Notes: generated by a model not told the origin, from the sequence alone. A stretch of 64,000 nucleotides of DNA from Lepturacanthus savala (GCA_030544235.1 CM060464.1:35465602-35529601), one strand, 5' to 3'; counted from the stretch's first letter, positions 1 to 40,000 are shown. Program-made: numbers and translations.

Positions 1-229
1 AATTATATTAATATTACGATAAGGGACATGTATCAAGATACTTACATAATAGTTAAAAAAACAGGCAACAACATTTGAATGTTGAATGTTGAATTTTTGG
101 TTCTTTTTTTATAATATATCCTTCTAAAATTAATTGAGATGTTGGACTGAAGGAAGATATAGTTTTCAATGTGTTCCCTTAAAAAAACGGAGAAATCGCA
201 TTATTTTCTTCGCTGCTTTATTTTACTTT

Positions 230-372
230 CCTTTCTGACGTCACGACACGGTCCGACGTCACGCAATACCGGTCTTCTATTGGCTGTTGCTGTGTCAATC
301 ACCGTTGAGGCGGGATCAGGGACGTTCCCCGTCGCTGATGGAAAAAAAGAGAAAGTTTCCAAAATGGCGGCG
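230..372 (+). promoter_or_regulatory. maml1: Candidate core promoter of maml1
   Basis: A perfect CRE palindrome TGACGTCA lies at 236-243 and a second CRE-like GACGTCAC at 255-262. A reverse CCAAT box (ATTGGC) is at 279-284. A YY1-type motif CCAAAATGGCGGC is at 359-371; in vertebrate TATA-less promoters this motif often sits close to the start site. The block is CpG-rich compared with the AT-rich flanks and lies about 1 kb upstream of the maml1 start codon on the same strand. The role and start site are inferred from motif content; no TATA box is evident. Confidence 0.55.
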
Positions 373-1441
373 TAAACCTACCTGTCCGCTGGAAAACAAT
401 AGAAGCAGAACAGCAGCAGAATAGAAGCCGAACAGGGAGACTGTTTCCCGTACTGAACCTCGCACACCCCGGCTCGGGTCAGCTGGGAGGAGCAGGAGGG
501 TTATCCGCACCCACAGCCTGGGACAGATTAAAGTAAAATATGATTTATTTACGAGTTTCTGTTAGCGCGTCCGACCGTTAGCGACTAGCGGCTAACGGCT
601 AATTGCTAGCGGCTAAAGGCAGGAGGAGGATCAGCTGTTTGCTGGACAGCGGACAGCAACACGTTCACAGTAAGTGAATTTAATACATAACGAAGCGTCT
701 CTTGTATGGAAACAGTCTCGTTGTTTCGTTTTACTTTAATTTACGTAAAAAGACATTTAAAAAGTTGGTTTGTGAAGAAGAAGCCAGCGGCTAGCTGGTT
801 AGCTAACTGAAGCTAATCGCTAACTATACCTCAAAAATAAAACTTTGAAACTCCTGTGTGAGCCACTCTGATGCTCTCGCCTGTGCTACAGGTGATGTCA
901 GTAGCTGAGCTGCAGGGGGGATTACATTAACAATTAAATTTCGCGTCTTTTAGTTTCAGGCAGCTTTTTAAGAAATTTTCGACGCTCAACTTTGATTTTG
1001 AGAGTGCAGGAATGTGCTCACTGAGCCGGATGGGAGTTCTCATGAAAGCAGGCAGCAGAGCTTCATTAACCGGGAGGGAAATGTACAGGAAAGGATTTCA
1101 TCAATATAAAATGTGCAGGTTTTAGGAAATTAATCTGTGTTTTGTTTGATTTGGGTGAATTTCAGTTCACACAGCGAGTTAATCACTGCTGTTTATTCAT
1201 TGTGGTTAATTGCATAAACTTTTTAAGTGATTAAAATCTAGAGGCTGAATGGAAATGCACCCAAAAACCTTAACTTTCCTCCCCGGCAGTGAGTGCCTGT
1301 GACTGAAGGCCATTAGCAAGACAAAGGTCGCCTCCATGGAGCCAGCAGAGTCTTTGTAGAGGGCGAGGGGGGGTGAAAACAGCCAGATTCAGCATTTTAT
1401 GGACGAAACCTGAGCCGGGAGTTTACTGCAAGTCTTTATTG
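373..1441 (+). other. maml1: maml1 5' leader with a possible 5'UTR intron and two uORFs
   Basis: The GC-richer stretch between the promoter motifs and the start codon is probably 5'UTR. A good donor (ACA|GTAAGTG) is at 670 and an acceptor after a pyrimidine tract (CCCCGGCAG) ends at 1289, so 670-1289 could be a spliced leader intron. Two short upstream ORFs precede the main start: 1336-1359 (7 codons, ATG followed by G) and 1399-1413 (4 codons). They may reduce translation of maml1. A frame open from 1373 starts with GTG, not ATG, so it is not taken as the start. RNA data would be needed to fix the leader structure. Confidence 0.4.
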
Positions 1442-30060
<28,619 letters not shown>

Positions 30061-31970
30061 TTCCTCACCTGGACCAGCTGGACCAGGCCCTGCAGGGCTG
30101 AGACGCTGCAAACACCAACACATCTGAGCGTTGGTGTTGGTAAAGATCAGCTGTAAAATTTGTTTACCTGCTGGTGAAGAACAGCTGAGGGCAGTTTAAT
30201 CATCTATCATCAAACATCATCTTTAAACACGTCATCTTTAAACACGTCCTCAAACACAGGCACCGTCAGCTGACTGCAGTTTCACATGAATGAAATATAA
30301 ACCAGTTTAGTCACAGATGAGCTTGTGTTTGTGACTTCATCACAAAATCTGACAGCTCTGCAGTGACTCTGGAATCTGAAAGAAACATCACTATGATTCA
30401 ATCACTAAAAAACACTAAACTCACGTCGTTAAACTGAAACCAGTCGGTAATAAAACATGAATCCGCTGTTTCAGCTTCTCAAAACTGGACATTTGAAGCT
30501 TTTCTTTGATTCTCTGTTTCAGCAGAACAGGTGATTGTCAAAGCTTTCAGGGTTTAGTTCATCAGTGATGATTCCACTGAGATTTCAACTCCTTCAGTGG
30601 ATCCGAAATCTTATCACTGCTGAAAAGGTTCTGAAGCTTCTTGTTGTATGTTTTGTTTTCCTGACGCAGTCGACTCTGAGCATGTTTATCGGCTCCGTTG
30701 CTGGTGTCACTGAGTTCAAATGGAAATCAGGACACAAACAGGTCTTCATCCTGTAGGGAAATATAACTTTAAATATCACAACACAACAGGCTTTGTTCAG
30801 GGAAATGACCTGCAGTCATGTATGATTCATAGCAGACTGTTTGGTCTCAGTCTGATCAATGATCCTCTGAATATTAATCTGGTATTTGGAAATAATTAAA
30901 ACTTCTTTTATGAAGCTCAACTCTGTAGAAGGCGTTAATGTTAAAAATAAATTTCCAAATTAAACTGCAATGGGCTGTAACACACAGCGTCTGTCAGAAT
31001 GAGTCTGTCAACTGGATTTTTGGATTTTAAACATTTGAAATGTTTATGAAGAAAAAGTCCTCAGTGTTTCAGTGTAATGTCTTGCTCAGCAGAACATTAA
31101 TCTCTGATCAACTGATGGCATTGTTCAATACTTAAAACTGCAGATTAACGTAAATTCATGAAGTGATAACACGGGTGATTTTTAACGCTGCCGATGAGAA
31201 AAGTCAAATTCATTCTTTGAATAAACAAACCAGGCTGTGAAACCTGAAGAATCCAACCCTGATCAGAGCTGCAACGATCAATTCATCACAAAAGATTAAA
31301 TTCATTCAAGTCATTTTTCAAACAAAAATATCAAACCGATAGTTCCAGGTTCTTAAACTTTGCTGCTTAACAGAACAGGTTGAAAATTATTTTTCAAAAT
31401 CATTTGTTTTTTTCAGCCTGTTGAAAGCAATTACCACAAATCCAGCTTAAAGACGTAGGATTGGACTGCACACAATGAATTTTATGTTGGATCTGCACAC
31501 ATTTAGAATTCACCATGTCCTCATATAAATCAGTGCTTTATGTCCATATTCATTGTTATTAATGATCAATCTGTTGACTGTGTTCAGGCGTGTGACTTCA
31601 TTCTTCTACCTACTGTAACTGACTCATGTTGCAGACATGTTTTTGTTTGTAATGTTATTATTGATGGTTTCATGTTTCTCATCCAAACGCTGCCGACCTT
31701 AAGCTTCCAGCCTCTGACCTGCGATGTGTAAATGTCTATAAATATATTTTTTGTATGTAAACGTTTCCTAATGATCTGGAGAAGATAGATGTTATTTTTA
31801 TATATTGCAGCGGAGTTTTTGTAATTATTTTATACTTTTGATATGGTTCTCTGTAAAACAAGAGTATTATGTAAATATAGTTCTTTAGAAACTAGTTTGT
31901 GTTCCAGTGTGTTTTGTTTACAGTCAAAGATCATAAACATCACAGAAGAATAAAATAAACATCAAACACG
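30061..31970 (+). other. maml1: maml1 3'UTR
   Basis: About 1.9 kb after the stop, AT-rich and without repeats. A Pumilio-type site TGTAAATA is at 31,870-31,877. The last strong signal, GAATAAAATAAAC at about 31,949-31,961, is the likely poly(A) signal; an earlier AATAAA lies near 31,221. The T-rich segment 31,730-31,900 looks constrained, but this is an impression only. Confidence 0.6.
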
Positions 31971-32217
31971 TTAAAAACAAACATGTTATAATAAATACTG
32001 CAGACAAACAAACATCACAAAAAAGTCACATTATAAACAAACAAACAACATATAGAACACAAAAACAACATATAGAACACAAAAACATGACAACACAGGT
32101 AACCAGGAGATGTTAAAAAACACATACTCAAAGGTGAGGTATGAAGCTCCGCCCCCTGCAGGTGTGTTACCTGCTGTTTCCTGCTGTGTTCAGCTGTTGA
32201 TCGAACTCACTGCAGAA
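31971..32217 (+). promoter_or_regulatory. ltc4s: maml1-ltc4s intergenic region, candidate ltc4s promoter
   Basis: Only about 250 bp separates the likely maml1 poly(A) signal from the ltc4s ATG. It contains a tandem AACATATAGAACACAAAAAC duplication (about 32,050-32,090) and a GC-box-like GCTCCGCCCC at about 32,149-32,158. No TATA box is recognised. The promoter role is inferred from position. Confidence 0.45.
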
Positions 32218-32275
32218 ATGTTAGAAGAGATGCTTGGACTTGGTGCTGTCACCGTGTTGGGTGTCCTGGAGCAAG
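32218..32275 (+). CDS. ltc4s: ltc4s exon 1
   Basis: 58 bp: 19 codons plus one base. It encodes the start of the first transmembrane helix (LGLGAVTVLGVLEQ). The ATG has G at -3. Donor GTGAGAG. Confidence 0.88.
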
Positions 32276-32570
32276 GTGAGAGGCAAAGTGTGTGTCTGTG
32301 TGTGTGTCTGTGTGTGTATACACACACCATGTTCTATTATTAGTGTTTCGCTTTAATGGAATTTGCATTCGTACAGAGTGACCATTCATACAGAGTGAAC
32401 TGAGCAGCTGATGGCTGCAGGTGACATGTTATTGATCATTGATCAGGGAAAAGTTATCGGACTCAAACATTGGTCTGTTTTCAGCATTTAAAGATCAAAA
32501 TTGATGTAACAATTAGTTGCCTAGTTATAAGTTGATTGTAAGTAGTAAATTACCTATTAAAATGTCTAGA

Positions 32571-32628
<58 letters not shown>

Positions 32629-35600
32629 TTTTACTTCCTTTTACAGTTTACAAAATATTCAGTAATTCTGAGACAAAATACTCAGAAATAAAGACAAGTA
32701 TATTTAGTGGAGATTTTAATAATTGATCAGCTGTATTGATCGTGAGTTCTGTTTTTTGATTTTGTTAGGCCTTGTGTTGAGAAACTAACGTTCGTGTGTG
32801 TGCGCGCGCGCGTGTGTGTTCAGCTTATTTCTCCATCCAGGTGATCTATGCCAGGAGAAAGTACTCTGTCTCCCCGCCGGCTACAACAGGACCACCGGAG
32901 TTTGAACGAGTCTTTCGCGCCCAGTCAGTGTTTGTGTGTGTGTATTTATGCATGGAGTTCCTTTCGTATCAAATTAATCATACATATTAACTATGGTGAT
33001 TACCTTAGGTTTTCTAATGCATGTGTGTGTTGTTAAGCAGTTTCCATTTCACCGGTAACAAGAAGCTGCGTTAGACACCTACAGCATTTAAATGCCTGTC
33101 TGCCACTTTTGAATAAAATGTTAAGAGTTCACACACAGATACGTTCACAATTTCTGATGCTACGCGACCACAAATAGATCCACATGATGCATTAGTCCAC
33201 ATACACGAATGTGTCACGTAGTTCTGTTCAGTTTATTAAATTTTCGCCTTTACAAGAAGAAGGAGCTAATGAAGAGAGCTGACTGGGGAAGATGATTCAT
33301 GATTTATTAATACAGACTAATTAATAAATTATTTATAAATGAGTAGGGAGCAGACAGATTTTGACAGAAGCACAGAGCTGTTTTTTTATACAGGATGGTA
33401 AAGGTGAAGCGCTTCGTGTTACGTAAAGCAGACGATCCTATTAAGATGGCAATGCATATAGGTGTTTTTTCATTTACTTTAATCTTTTTAATTAATACGA
33501 AGCCCCTCTGGTGACATTTGATAATAAATTCATAAATAAATAGATTCACATCATTATAGTGGTCTGAAATAGGAATAACAGGTTATTCAGTTTGTCCCAG
33601 TTTCATCATTTTATTGACTGTTTTGACAGTGTATTATTTTATATTTTTAGAGTTTGATGCTGATGAGTTTATTCCCCTGACATTTTGTTCATTTCATTAA
33701 TCGCATGAATATTATATAAAATTTATTATTTATTATTTCCACAGACTTAAACTTTATTTAATTTTTTAACAGGCCTGCAATGATATTGGTTAATACATGA
33801 ACATTAATAGCTACAGCCTACGTGATTTAGTGAATCACTAATCACGAAAATGTCTATAGAGAACCATTTCCTGGCTAAAAATGGAAAAGAAATAGAGAAA
33901 TATGTGACACGTTCATGGTGCGGACTAAAAGCGTCACGCAGATTTCCGGTTGCATCAGAAACTGAACGCACTTGTGTGTGAAAGCTTAACGTTTCTCAAA
34001 CTGTGGCAGACAGACATGCATACACTGGAAGTGTATGCATGTACAGTGGATACCTTCTTATTACGTGTGATGCAGCGTGTGTACATCATTTTCACATACC
34101 TGTGTGTGTGATTTAAAAAAAAAAAAGGTGCGGCATCATCGCAAGTCAACGCACGCATGAGCAGGACATCATATATACAGTACTTGATTTTTGCACACCA
34201 TTTTGGTATGGGTCTGTCTTATAATATAAATGAATGAAGCTGATTCTTGTTATTTTGTTCAGAGCAAACTGTTCGGAGTATTTTCCGATCTTCATCACTG
34301 TTTTGTGGACGTCTGGAGTCTTCTTCAGCCAAGGTGACGTCACAGAGTCAATTAAAAGAAACTGTTGGGATGATATCAATGATTAAATGTGTGTTTGTGT
34401 GTGTTTCAGGCCTGACTTCAGTCTGTGGTCTGATGTATTTATTCGGACGTTTCCGTTACTTTCAGGGATATTCAGCGTCTGCCCAGGGACGGTAAGAGTT
34501 TACCACTGTCTGTTTTTCATCATTTAATTCATTTTATTATTCCAACTATACGTGGGGAGACACAATGGAACCGTGGTTAGTGCTGCTTCCTCACAGCAAG
34601 AAGGTCACAGGTTCAAGACCTCCTTGGTCTGGGACCTTTCAGGAATAAGCAGGTATCGAAGATAGAACTATAAATGACAACTATATGTGCAGAAAGTTAT
34701 TACAAATACAGAACTGTGCATGTTTTCAGCTCATGGCTGAGACTCAGGAAATGTTGACAGTTTATTTTTCTGTAACCACAGATGGGTAGAATCAATGTTT
34801 CAGATAATGTTTCTCTTTGGTTCCCCTAAACCCCTAACCTAGGTCTAAACCCACCTAAAAATAACTTAACTTAAACCCAACCTGAAAATAACTTAACCTA
34901 AAACTAACTTAGTCTAAAACTAACCTGCCCAAAACTAACATAGCCTAAAAGTAACCTTAAGTTAACTTAACTTAAAACTAACCTAACCTAAAACTACCCA
35001 AACCTAAAACTTAACCTAACCTAATCCTAACCCCACCTTATTCCCAGCCTTCTCACACCATGAATCAGTGTATTTGTATGATCAGTATATGCAGAAACAC
35101 GTCTATAACAGTGGCGATTTCTTTAAGACTGCAAGGGAAGCTGAACTTCCCCTGCCATGTCAAAAAATAAATGGCCAAATTTGTGCAGCTGTATTAACAT
35201 GTTATTGACTATAAATCTGTTAGAACATGTTCATCTTGAAGACGAGTTCTTTCAAAATCAGCTACTTATCATAAATAAATAAATTACATGTCCGTACATT
35301 CCCATACCGCTTCCTGGTCTCTGGTCAATGCATTTCCCCATAGACACTGAGCGTCTCTGAGAGTCAATGGGGCTTTTTTTTCATCGCCTCTAAACTCGGC
35401 GCCCATTGGATAAATGCAGATCGCAATCGAATCGAAGCGATCCACGTATAATGCACGAGTTACTGTTTTGCCTGCACGCTCTCGCTCGCATTGCATATTT
35501 ATATATATATATATATAAAAAAAAAAACATTCACATAGTATAAAATCCGGGATATTTTACCCGACTCGCGGGCATCACGGAGCCACTCTCAAGAACTTCC

Positions 35601-36438
35601 GGGAGATGTCTGCATAACGTCACTTGTTGTTGGCCTTTCCAAAGTGAAATAATTCACTCTTACACTGTAAATAAATCACACTCACGTATTTCATTGTTCT
35701 ATAAATATTAAAGTTTCCTTGTTCTTATTGTTATTGTTGCTCTAGTTTTAATTACCTTTTGTTTGATGTGCAATCATACTCGGCTAAGTCTGAGTGACCA
35801 GTTAGCATCATGATGGCAAACAATGCTAACATTGGGCCAAGTCTCCCAGAACTTCCAGTAAACATCTTGATAAACGACAAACATCTTCCTGAAATGACTT
35901 TTTGGAACTTGGGATGTCTGTAAATAACATGTTTATGATGTACAGCAAATATGAGCTTCCCCTGTTTGAAAGATCACAAATCGCCACTGGTCTATAAACA
36001 ACTGAGTTGAAACTAAAAGTAAAGTCAGAAAGTTCCAACAGTTTTAAACATTATCTTCTACTCTTCTTGTTGTCTATGATACACAAGTTAAAAGATCTAA
36101 CTGTTGAAATTGGACAGAAGAAAAGCAGATTTGTTGTAGAAAATAAGTTTCATCTTGTTTTTAGTAAATATGGACAACAAACTTGGAATAATTCAAATGT
36201 TGTTAGTTATATTGAGAGTCTGGAGATGAGAACAGAAAGCTGTTAAATATCTATAATATCCCATCATTCAGGTGTTGTGTGTGTTGATCTCTGCAGTTTG
36301 GCGCCGCTGTATTTCAGCGCTCAGGTGCTCTGGCTTCTCATCGGTTTCTCCTGTGTTGGCATCTTTCTGTCATTCTGTCAACTTTACCTGAATGTGGATC
36401 TACTGCAGCAGCTACTCTCAGTGCTAGACCTGGTCTGA
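32218..36438 (+). CDS. ltc4s: Leukotriene C4 synthase, spliced CDS of five exons
   Basis: Join 32218-32275, 32824-32923, 34263-34333, 34410-34491 and 36297-36438: 150 codons plus stop, as in human LTC4S, with the same coding exon lengths 58/100/71/82 to my knowledge. The enzyme is a trimeric MAPEG membrane protein of the nuclear envelope/ER that joins glutathione to LTA4. Four hydrophobic helices are visible. The family signature GPPEFERVFRAQANC is present. Residues matching the human active site are Arg31, Arg51, Asn55, Glu58, Tyr59, Tyr93, Tyr97 and Arg104. FLAP and MGST2 are related alternatives; residue match, length and position next to maml1 favour ltc4s. An in-frame ATG at 32,110 would add 36 atypical residues and is not used. 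Confidence 0.93.
32280..32335. repeat. Short GT microsatellite in ltc4s intron 1
   Basis: GTGTGTCTGTGTG-type run close to the exon 1 donor. Confidence 0.8.
32575..32627. repeat. GT/(TA)n microsatellite in ltc4s intron 1
   Basis: A GT run followed by about 20 TA units. Confidence 0.95.
32824..32923 (+). CDS. ltc4s: ltc4s exon 2
   Basis: 100 bp, following a GT/GC-rich tract ending GTGTTCAG. Encodes AYFSIQVIYARRKYSVSPP (with Arg31) and GPPEFERVFRA, the glutathione-binding loop. Donor GTCAGTG. Confidence 0.9.
32924..34262. other. ltc4s intron 2, no feature recognised
   Basis: 1.3 kb AT-rich intron with no repeat identified; acceptor TATTTTGTTCAG. Confidence 0.5.
34263..34333 (+). CDS. ltc4s: ltc4s exon 3
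   Basis: 71 bp, encoding ANCSEYFPIFITVLWTSGVF: Asn55, Glu58, Tyr59 and the second membrane helix. Donor GTGACGT; the following intron is only 76 bp. Confidence 0.9.
34410..34491 (+). CDS. ltc4s: ltc4s exon 4
   Basis: 82 bp, encoding LTSVCGLMYLFGRFRYFQGY and SASAQG: the third helix with Arg90, Tyr93 and Tyr97; the Arg104 codon is split across the donor GTAAGAG. Confidence 0.9.
34551..34665 (+). mobile_element. SINE copy 2, internally deleted
   Basis: The head carries GTGGTTAGTGCTGCTTCCTC and the B-box-like GGTTCAAGACC. After GGGACCTTTC it jumps to GGAATAAGCAGGTAT, skipping about 240 bp of the full-length SINE. A 7-bp TSD AACTATA flanks it (34,544-34,550 and 34,666-34,672). It lies in ltc4s intron 4. 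Confidence 0.8.
34830..35040. repeat. Degenerate CCTAAAACTAA minisatellite
   Basis: Imperfect 10-14 bp repeats of CCTAAAACTAACTTAA over about 200 bp. It resembles telomere-like CCTAAC only loosely. Confidence 0.8.
35109..35989. mobile_element. Complete non-autonomous hAT element, 881 bp, 8-bp TSD
   Basis: Left terminus CAGTGGCGATTTCTTTAAGA and the inverse right terminus (ACAAATCGCCACTG) are inverted repeats; the AGCT-TCCCCTG blocks extend the match. Flanks GTCTATAA at 35,101-35,108 and 35,990-35,997 are a perfect 8-bp TSD, which defines hAT insertion. No transposase is encoded. It lies in ltc4s intron 4, with a short TA run at 35,500-35,517. Confidence 0.93.
36297..36438 (+). CDS. ltc4s: ltc4s exon 5
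   Basis: 142 bp including TGA. Completes Arg104 and encodes LAPLYFSAQVLWLLIGFSCV and the last helix, ending LLSVLDLV. Acceptor GATCTCTGCAG. Confidence 0.9.
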
Positions 36439-37255
36439 CCCTGGTCCTGGTCCTAGACTGATCCCAGAGAAGCGTCCAGGAGAAACTGCTGCTCTACAAA
36501 AGCAGAAATTCTCTTTTAATATTTAATCTAATTACTGTAGAAATAAGAAAAGTAAAATCTAACTGCAGCTGAATATTTGAGTTTGTTTTATTCGTCTGCT
36601 GAAACTTTCTTTGAGCTCTTTGAAAGTCACGTTTTAAGGAGTAGATGTGAAGCCAATGTTATATTTACACAGATTGATGTGTGTTTAGGATTATTATATA
36701 TTTGCATATTCAAAGATTATGGGAAATGAGTGATAATAACCTTAAAGATCTTAAGAGAAGTATATCAGATATTAAGAGTTATTCAAAGTGGAGCCTTGTA
36801 TGTCATAATGTCTGGAACTTTAAACTGAAGTTGAATCTCATTTTTTCCTTAATGTTCGAACATTATTTATTTATTTCTTTTGGGTGAATTGACATTCTGG
36901 TGAATTAATTATTTATAACCATCAAGTTGAGTTGCAGGTTTTACCATTTAGTTCATGTAATTCTTTATAAACTGATGTTCAAACACAAACTGGTTTGTTG
37001 ACATTTTTAACTGAAGACTTCCGTTATTATTTTTCTGAATAAATTAAATATGCGTGGACCTGATGACTCAGCAGAAACTGTAAAGACTGAAGTGATGATG
37101 AGTCTTAGAGCAGCGTCAGTTTCAGTGTGTGGTTACTGCACATTTTCACCAGCAGAGGGCAAAGATGCTGCATCTGTCTTGTTCAGACCCAAATACTGTG
37201 TTTGTTTGCTGGTGTCAGTTTGTTAAATCCACATTAAACTGCACCCTTTAAACCT
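36439..37255. other. ltc4s 3'UTR and following sequence
   Basis: Probable 3'UTR; a GAATAAATTAAA signal near 37,037 is one candidate poly(A) site. No repeat recognised. Confidence 0.4.
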
Positions 37256-37490
37256 CTGATCTGACCTCTGACCTCCTTCAGAGGTCAGAGGTCCTCTTCT
37301 TCTTGGAGTGACATGTGACCAAACACCTGGTCACCAGAGGTGACCAGAGGTTTGTTTTGACAAAGATCATCTATTGTTTTTGGTTAGAGGTCTCACTCTG
37401 AAAAGAAAAGACTAACGGGGTTCATTTATCGACCAAAGATCATCTATTGTTTTTGGTTAGAGGTCTCACTCTGAAAAGAAAATACTTTTT
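37256..37490. repeat. Local hairpins and a tandem 73-bp duplication
   Basis: Near-perfect inverted repeats GACCTCTGACCT/AGGTCAGAGGTC lie at about 37,262-37,292. Just downstream, a 49-bp block starting CAAAGATCATCTATTG occurs at 37,361 and again at 37,434, a 73-bp period. Confidence 0.8.
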
Positions 37491-39150
37491 TTAAATATAA
37501 ACTTGTGGAGTTGACTTTAATGTTTAATATACTACTGGTATCCTTTATAATAACGCATAGTACTCAATTGTTTTTAATATTTATCTAAAAATCACTGAAT
37601 CATCTGACTACAAGTGTGATAGAATTATCCTGTTGAATAAGATTGATCTCATAATATTACTGAACATGTTTATATGTTTACTTCAGTCATATTCAGCATA
37701 ATAAAACAGCCCCTGAGCAACATCACATAATATAAATATACACTGAAATCTTTTTTTTGAATTTGATGATTTTGATTTGATGAATTGAAGGCAGTGATTT
37801 AATCCAGATGAAGTTTATCTTTTGTGCAATAAATAAAGCCTGATTCCTGTCCAGGGTAAAGAAATCAACCAGTGTTGTGTTTATTCGTCCAAATAGGGTC
37901 AAAATAAACATTTAACTGTCATTTTAGTGCAGTTCTTGAGTAAATGTGCTTAGTTACTTTCTACCAAAAGCATCTTCTGGAACATTCATGAAATCTCATT
38001 GAATTTCTTCCTTTCGAATGTAAAAACAGCAGACTCCACAAACAGCTTTAGATGAGCTGTAAAAACACATTCTCTGGACTGAGAGGATTCACAGTGACAT
38101 AATATCTCATAATGTGAACAGGAGAAAGAATTGCTGCAACAACAACATGTTCTCTGGTGAAACTAAAAAATGCTTTTTGCTGTTTCTGTTTTCCTGTTTT
38201 GTTTTTTTCTGGAGGAACAAACACAAACCAGCTCTGATGAACAGTTTAGATTTTTAGGGAAGAGTCAGAGATGCAGAGACAAAGAGAAGAGACAGGATGG
38301 GGCATCTACACCCCCCAACCTCCCGGGTGCAATTTTCACCTTTTGTTGGAGGTGACTGTGATGGGGGAAAACACCTCTCTGCTGCCACAAATAGATGCCA
38401 TCAACACTCCTGAATAATATCATATATCACTCAGCTCAGTGCTGCTGTAATTCCTACTCTCTGCTTATAGTACTTAATTTCAGCAGTAAGAGGAGATAAA
38501 TGAAATTATAGAACTCAAAGCTGCTGCTTTATATTCGCTGAGGGACACGTGAGAGCAGATGTGGTGCCAACATTTAATTTTCAGCCTTTGATAATGAACG
38601 TGGGGAATTATGATTCTATTATGGAGCAATTAGCAAAAGATAAAAGATTAACTGGCGGGATGAGTCATAATCATCAGACGAGTCAAAACACAACTGTTTC
38701 ATTCTGTGCTTTTCATAAACAACTGGAGCAGGTTTTTATGATCAGTTATCTGCTCAGATCAATACCGACCCATATGTTCAAAGTAGTAAGTAGCAATAAC
38801 AAACTATAACAACAGATGTGTCTATGTCCTCATAGCTTCAGTCCAAACATGTTCATACTGAATCAATCTGTGAATTATACAGGTTAATATTCAACCAAAC
38901 ACCCAAACACACTGACTCTATAAAACTACACAATAAAACAGGTGGACAGAACCTTTTCAACATATTTTTTATTTATTTTAATTAACATAAAGTTGTTTTC
39001 AACTGAAAGCACTTCAGGTTTTCTCTTGATCATTCCTGTTGTTCCATTGACGGACAGTTGATGGCAGTAACAGGCCATTAAATTTTTCACATATACAAGA
39101 CAAATATAAATATATAATATATATTTAAATAATCTACACAGTACAAGCTA
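37491..39150. other. Intergenic, no feature recognised
   Basis: AT-rich; the ORFs here (for example 38,549-38,809) have no recognisable domain. Confidence 0.4.
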
Positions 39151-39163
39151 CAGCAACACAAGC

Positions 39164-39199
<36 letters not shown>

Positions 39200-39215
39200 C
39201 GTATGCGCGTGTTGC
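39164..39215. repeat. GT/GC microsatellite
   Basis: GT run passing into GCGCGTGCGT. Confidence 0.9.
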
Positions 39216-39309
39216 TGTGTCGGCATCAGTCCACTTACAGATGGTCAGACTGTCACTCGTCTGTCACACTGATTGGCTGATTTGCTGCTACTAAAACCCC
39301 CCAAACCCC

Positions 39310-39645
39310 CCCACTCTGAAGACAGTGAAGCATCATGATATGGGGATGTTTCTCTTACTATGGTGTCAGTATTATTTATCGCACACAAGGGATCATGGAT
39401 CAGTTTGCATATATGAGAATACTTGAAGAGGTCATGTTGCCTTATGCTGAACAGGAAATGCCCTTGAAATGTGAGTTTGAGCATCTTGGTTCCATCTTGG
39501 TTCCAACAAAATGAAAGTTCTGCAGTGTCCAACCCAATCCCTGGACCTGAATCCCATTAAAAACTTGTGGGATGACATCAGAAATGCTTTTTTCGAGGCA
39601 AAAACCAAGAAATTCAGAGGAGGTTATACAATATATAATATTACC
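39310..39645 (+). pseudogene. Tc1/mariner transposase remnant of another family
   Basis: Three-frame translation shows pieces of a mariner/Tc1 catalytic core: a stretch around 39,340 (ATGATATGGGGATGTTTCTC, the usual W-G-x-F motif region) and 39,511-39,600 reading SLDLNPIKNLWDD, the third catalytic motif, in which the usual Glu is Lys. Stops and frameshifts are frequent. Ends are not recognised. Confidence 0.65.
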
Positions 39646-39719
39646 TTAGTGAATTCCAGGAAGGTTAAATCCTTAAGATTTTTCAGTTCACATAGTACAA
39701 ATTTGAGTATTTAAAGAAA

Positions 39720-40000
39720 AATGCAGACACTGCTATTTCTTTTAACAGTTCAATATTCATTTTTTTTTTAAATTTTCTGTAAAGTAATAAATATTACACA
39801 ATTTTCTTCACATTTTGATTTAGGATATAAAATGCAGTGTTCCCAATGCATCGAAATAGAAATGATCACAAGAACTTTGGCTTATATTGAACACTACTAT
39901 ATGTGCAGCAGTCAGCTCATCACATGGATCTGAAACAGGGGAATGTTCCAGGTTTTATAATCCATCCATGAGCATTACCAATAAACCTATAGCAGTAATA
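39720..40000. other. Intergenic, no feature recognised
   Basis: AT-rich sequence without a supported feature. Confidence 0.35.

Noticed and set aside
169..375. 68-codon ORF over the maml1 promoter
   Set aside because: It spans the CREs and YY1 motif and has no recognisable domain.
1373..1441. N-terminal extension of maml1 from 1373
   Set aside because: The codon at 1373 is GTG, and the extension has no similarity to the known N-terminus; the ATGs at 1442/1445 fit the family.
32110..32217. Upstream in-frame ATG for ltc4s
   Set aside because: It would add 36 residues not found in the family; the 150-residue length and the start of the first helix fit 32,218.
34830..35040. Interstitial telomere repeat
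   Set aside because: The units are CCTAAAACTAA-like with variable length, not TTAGGG arrays.
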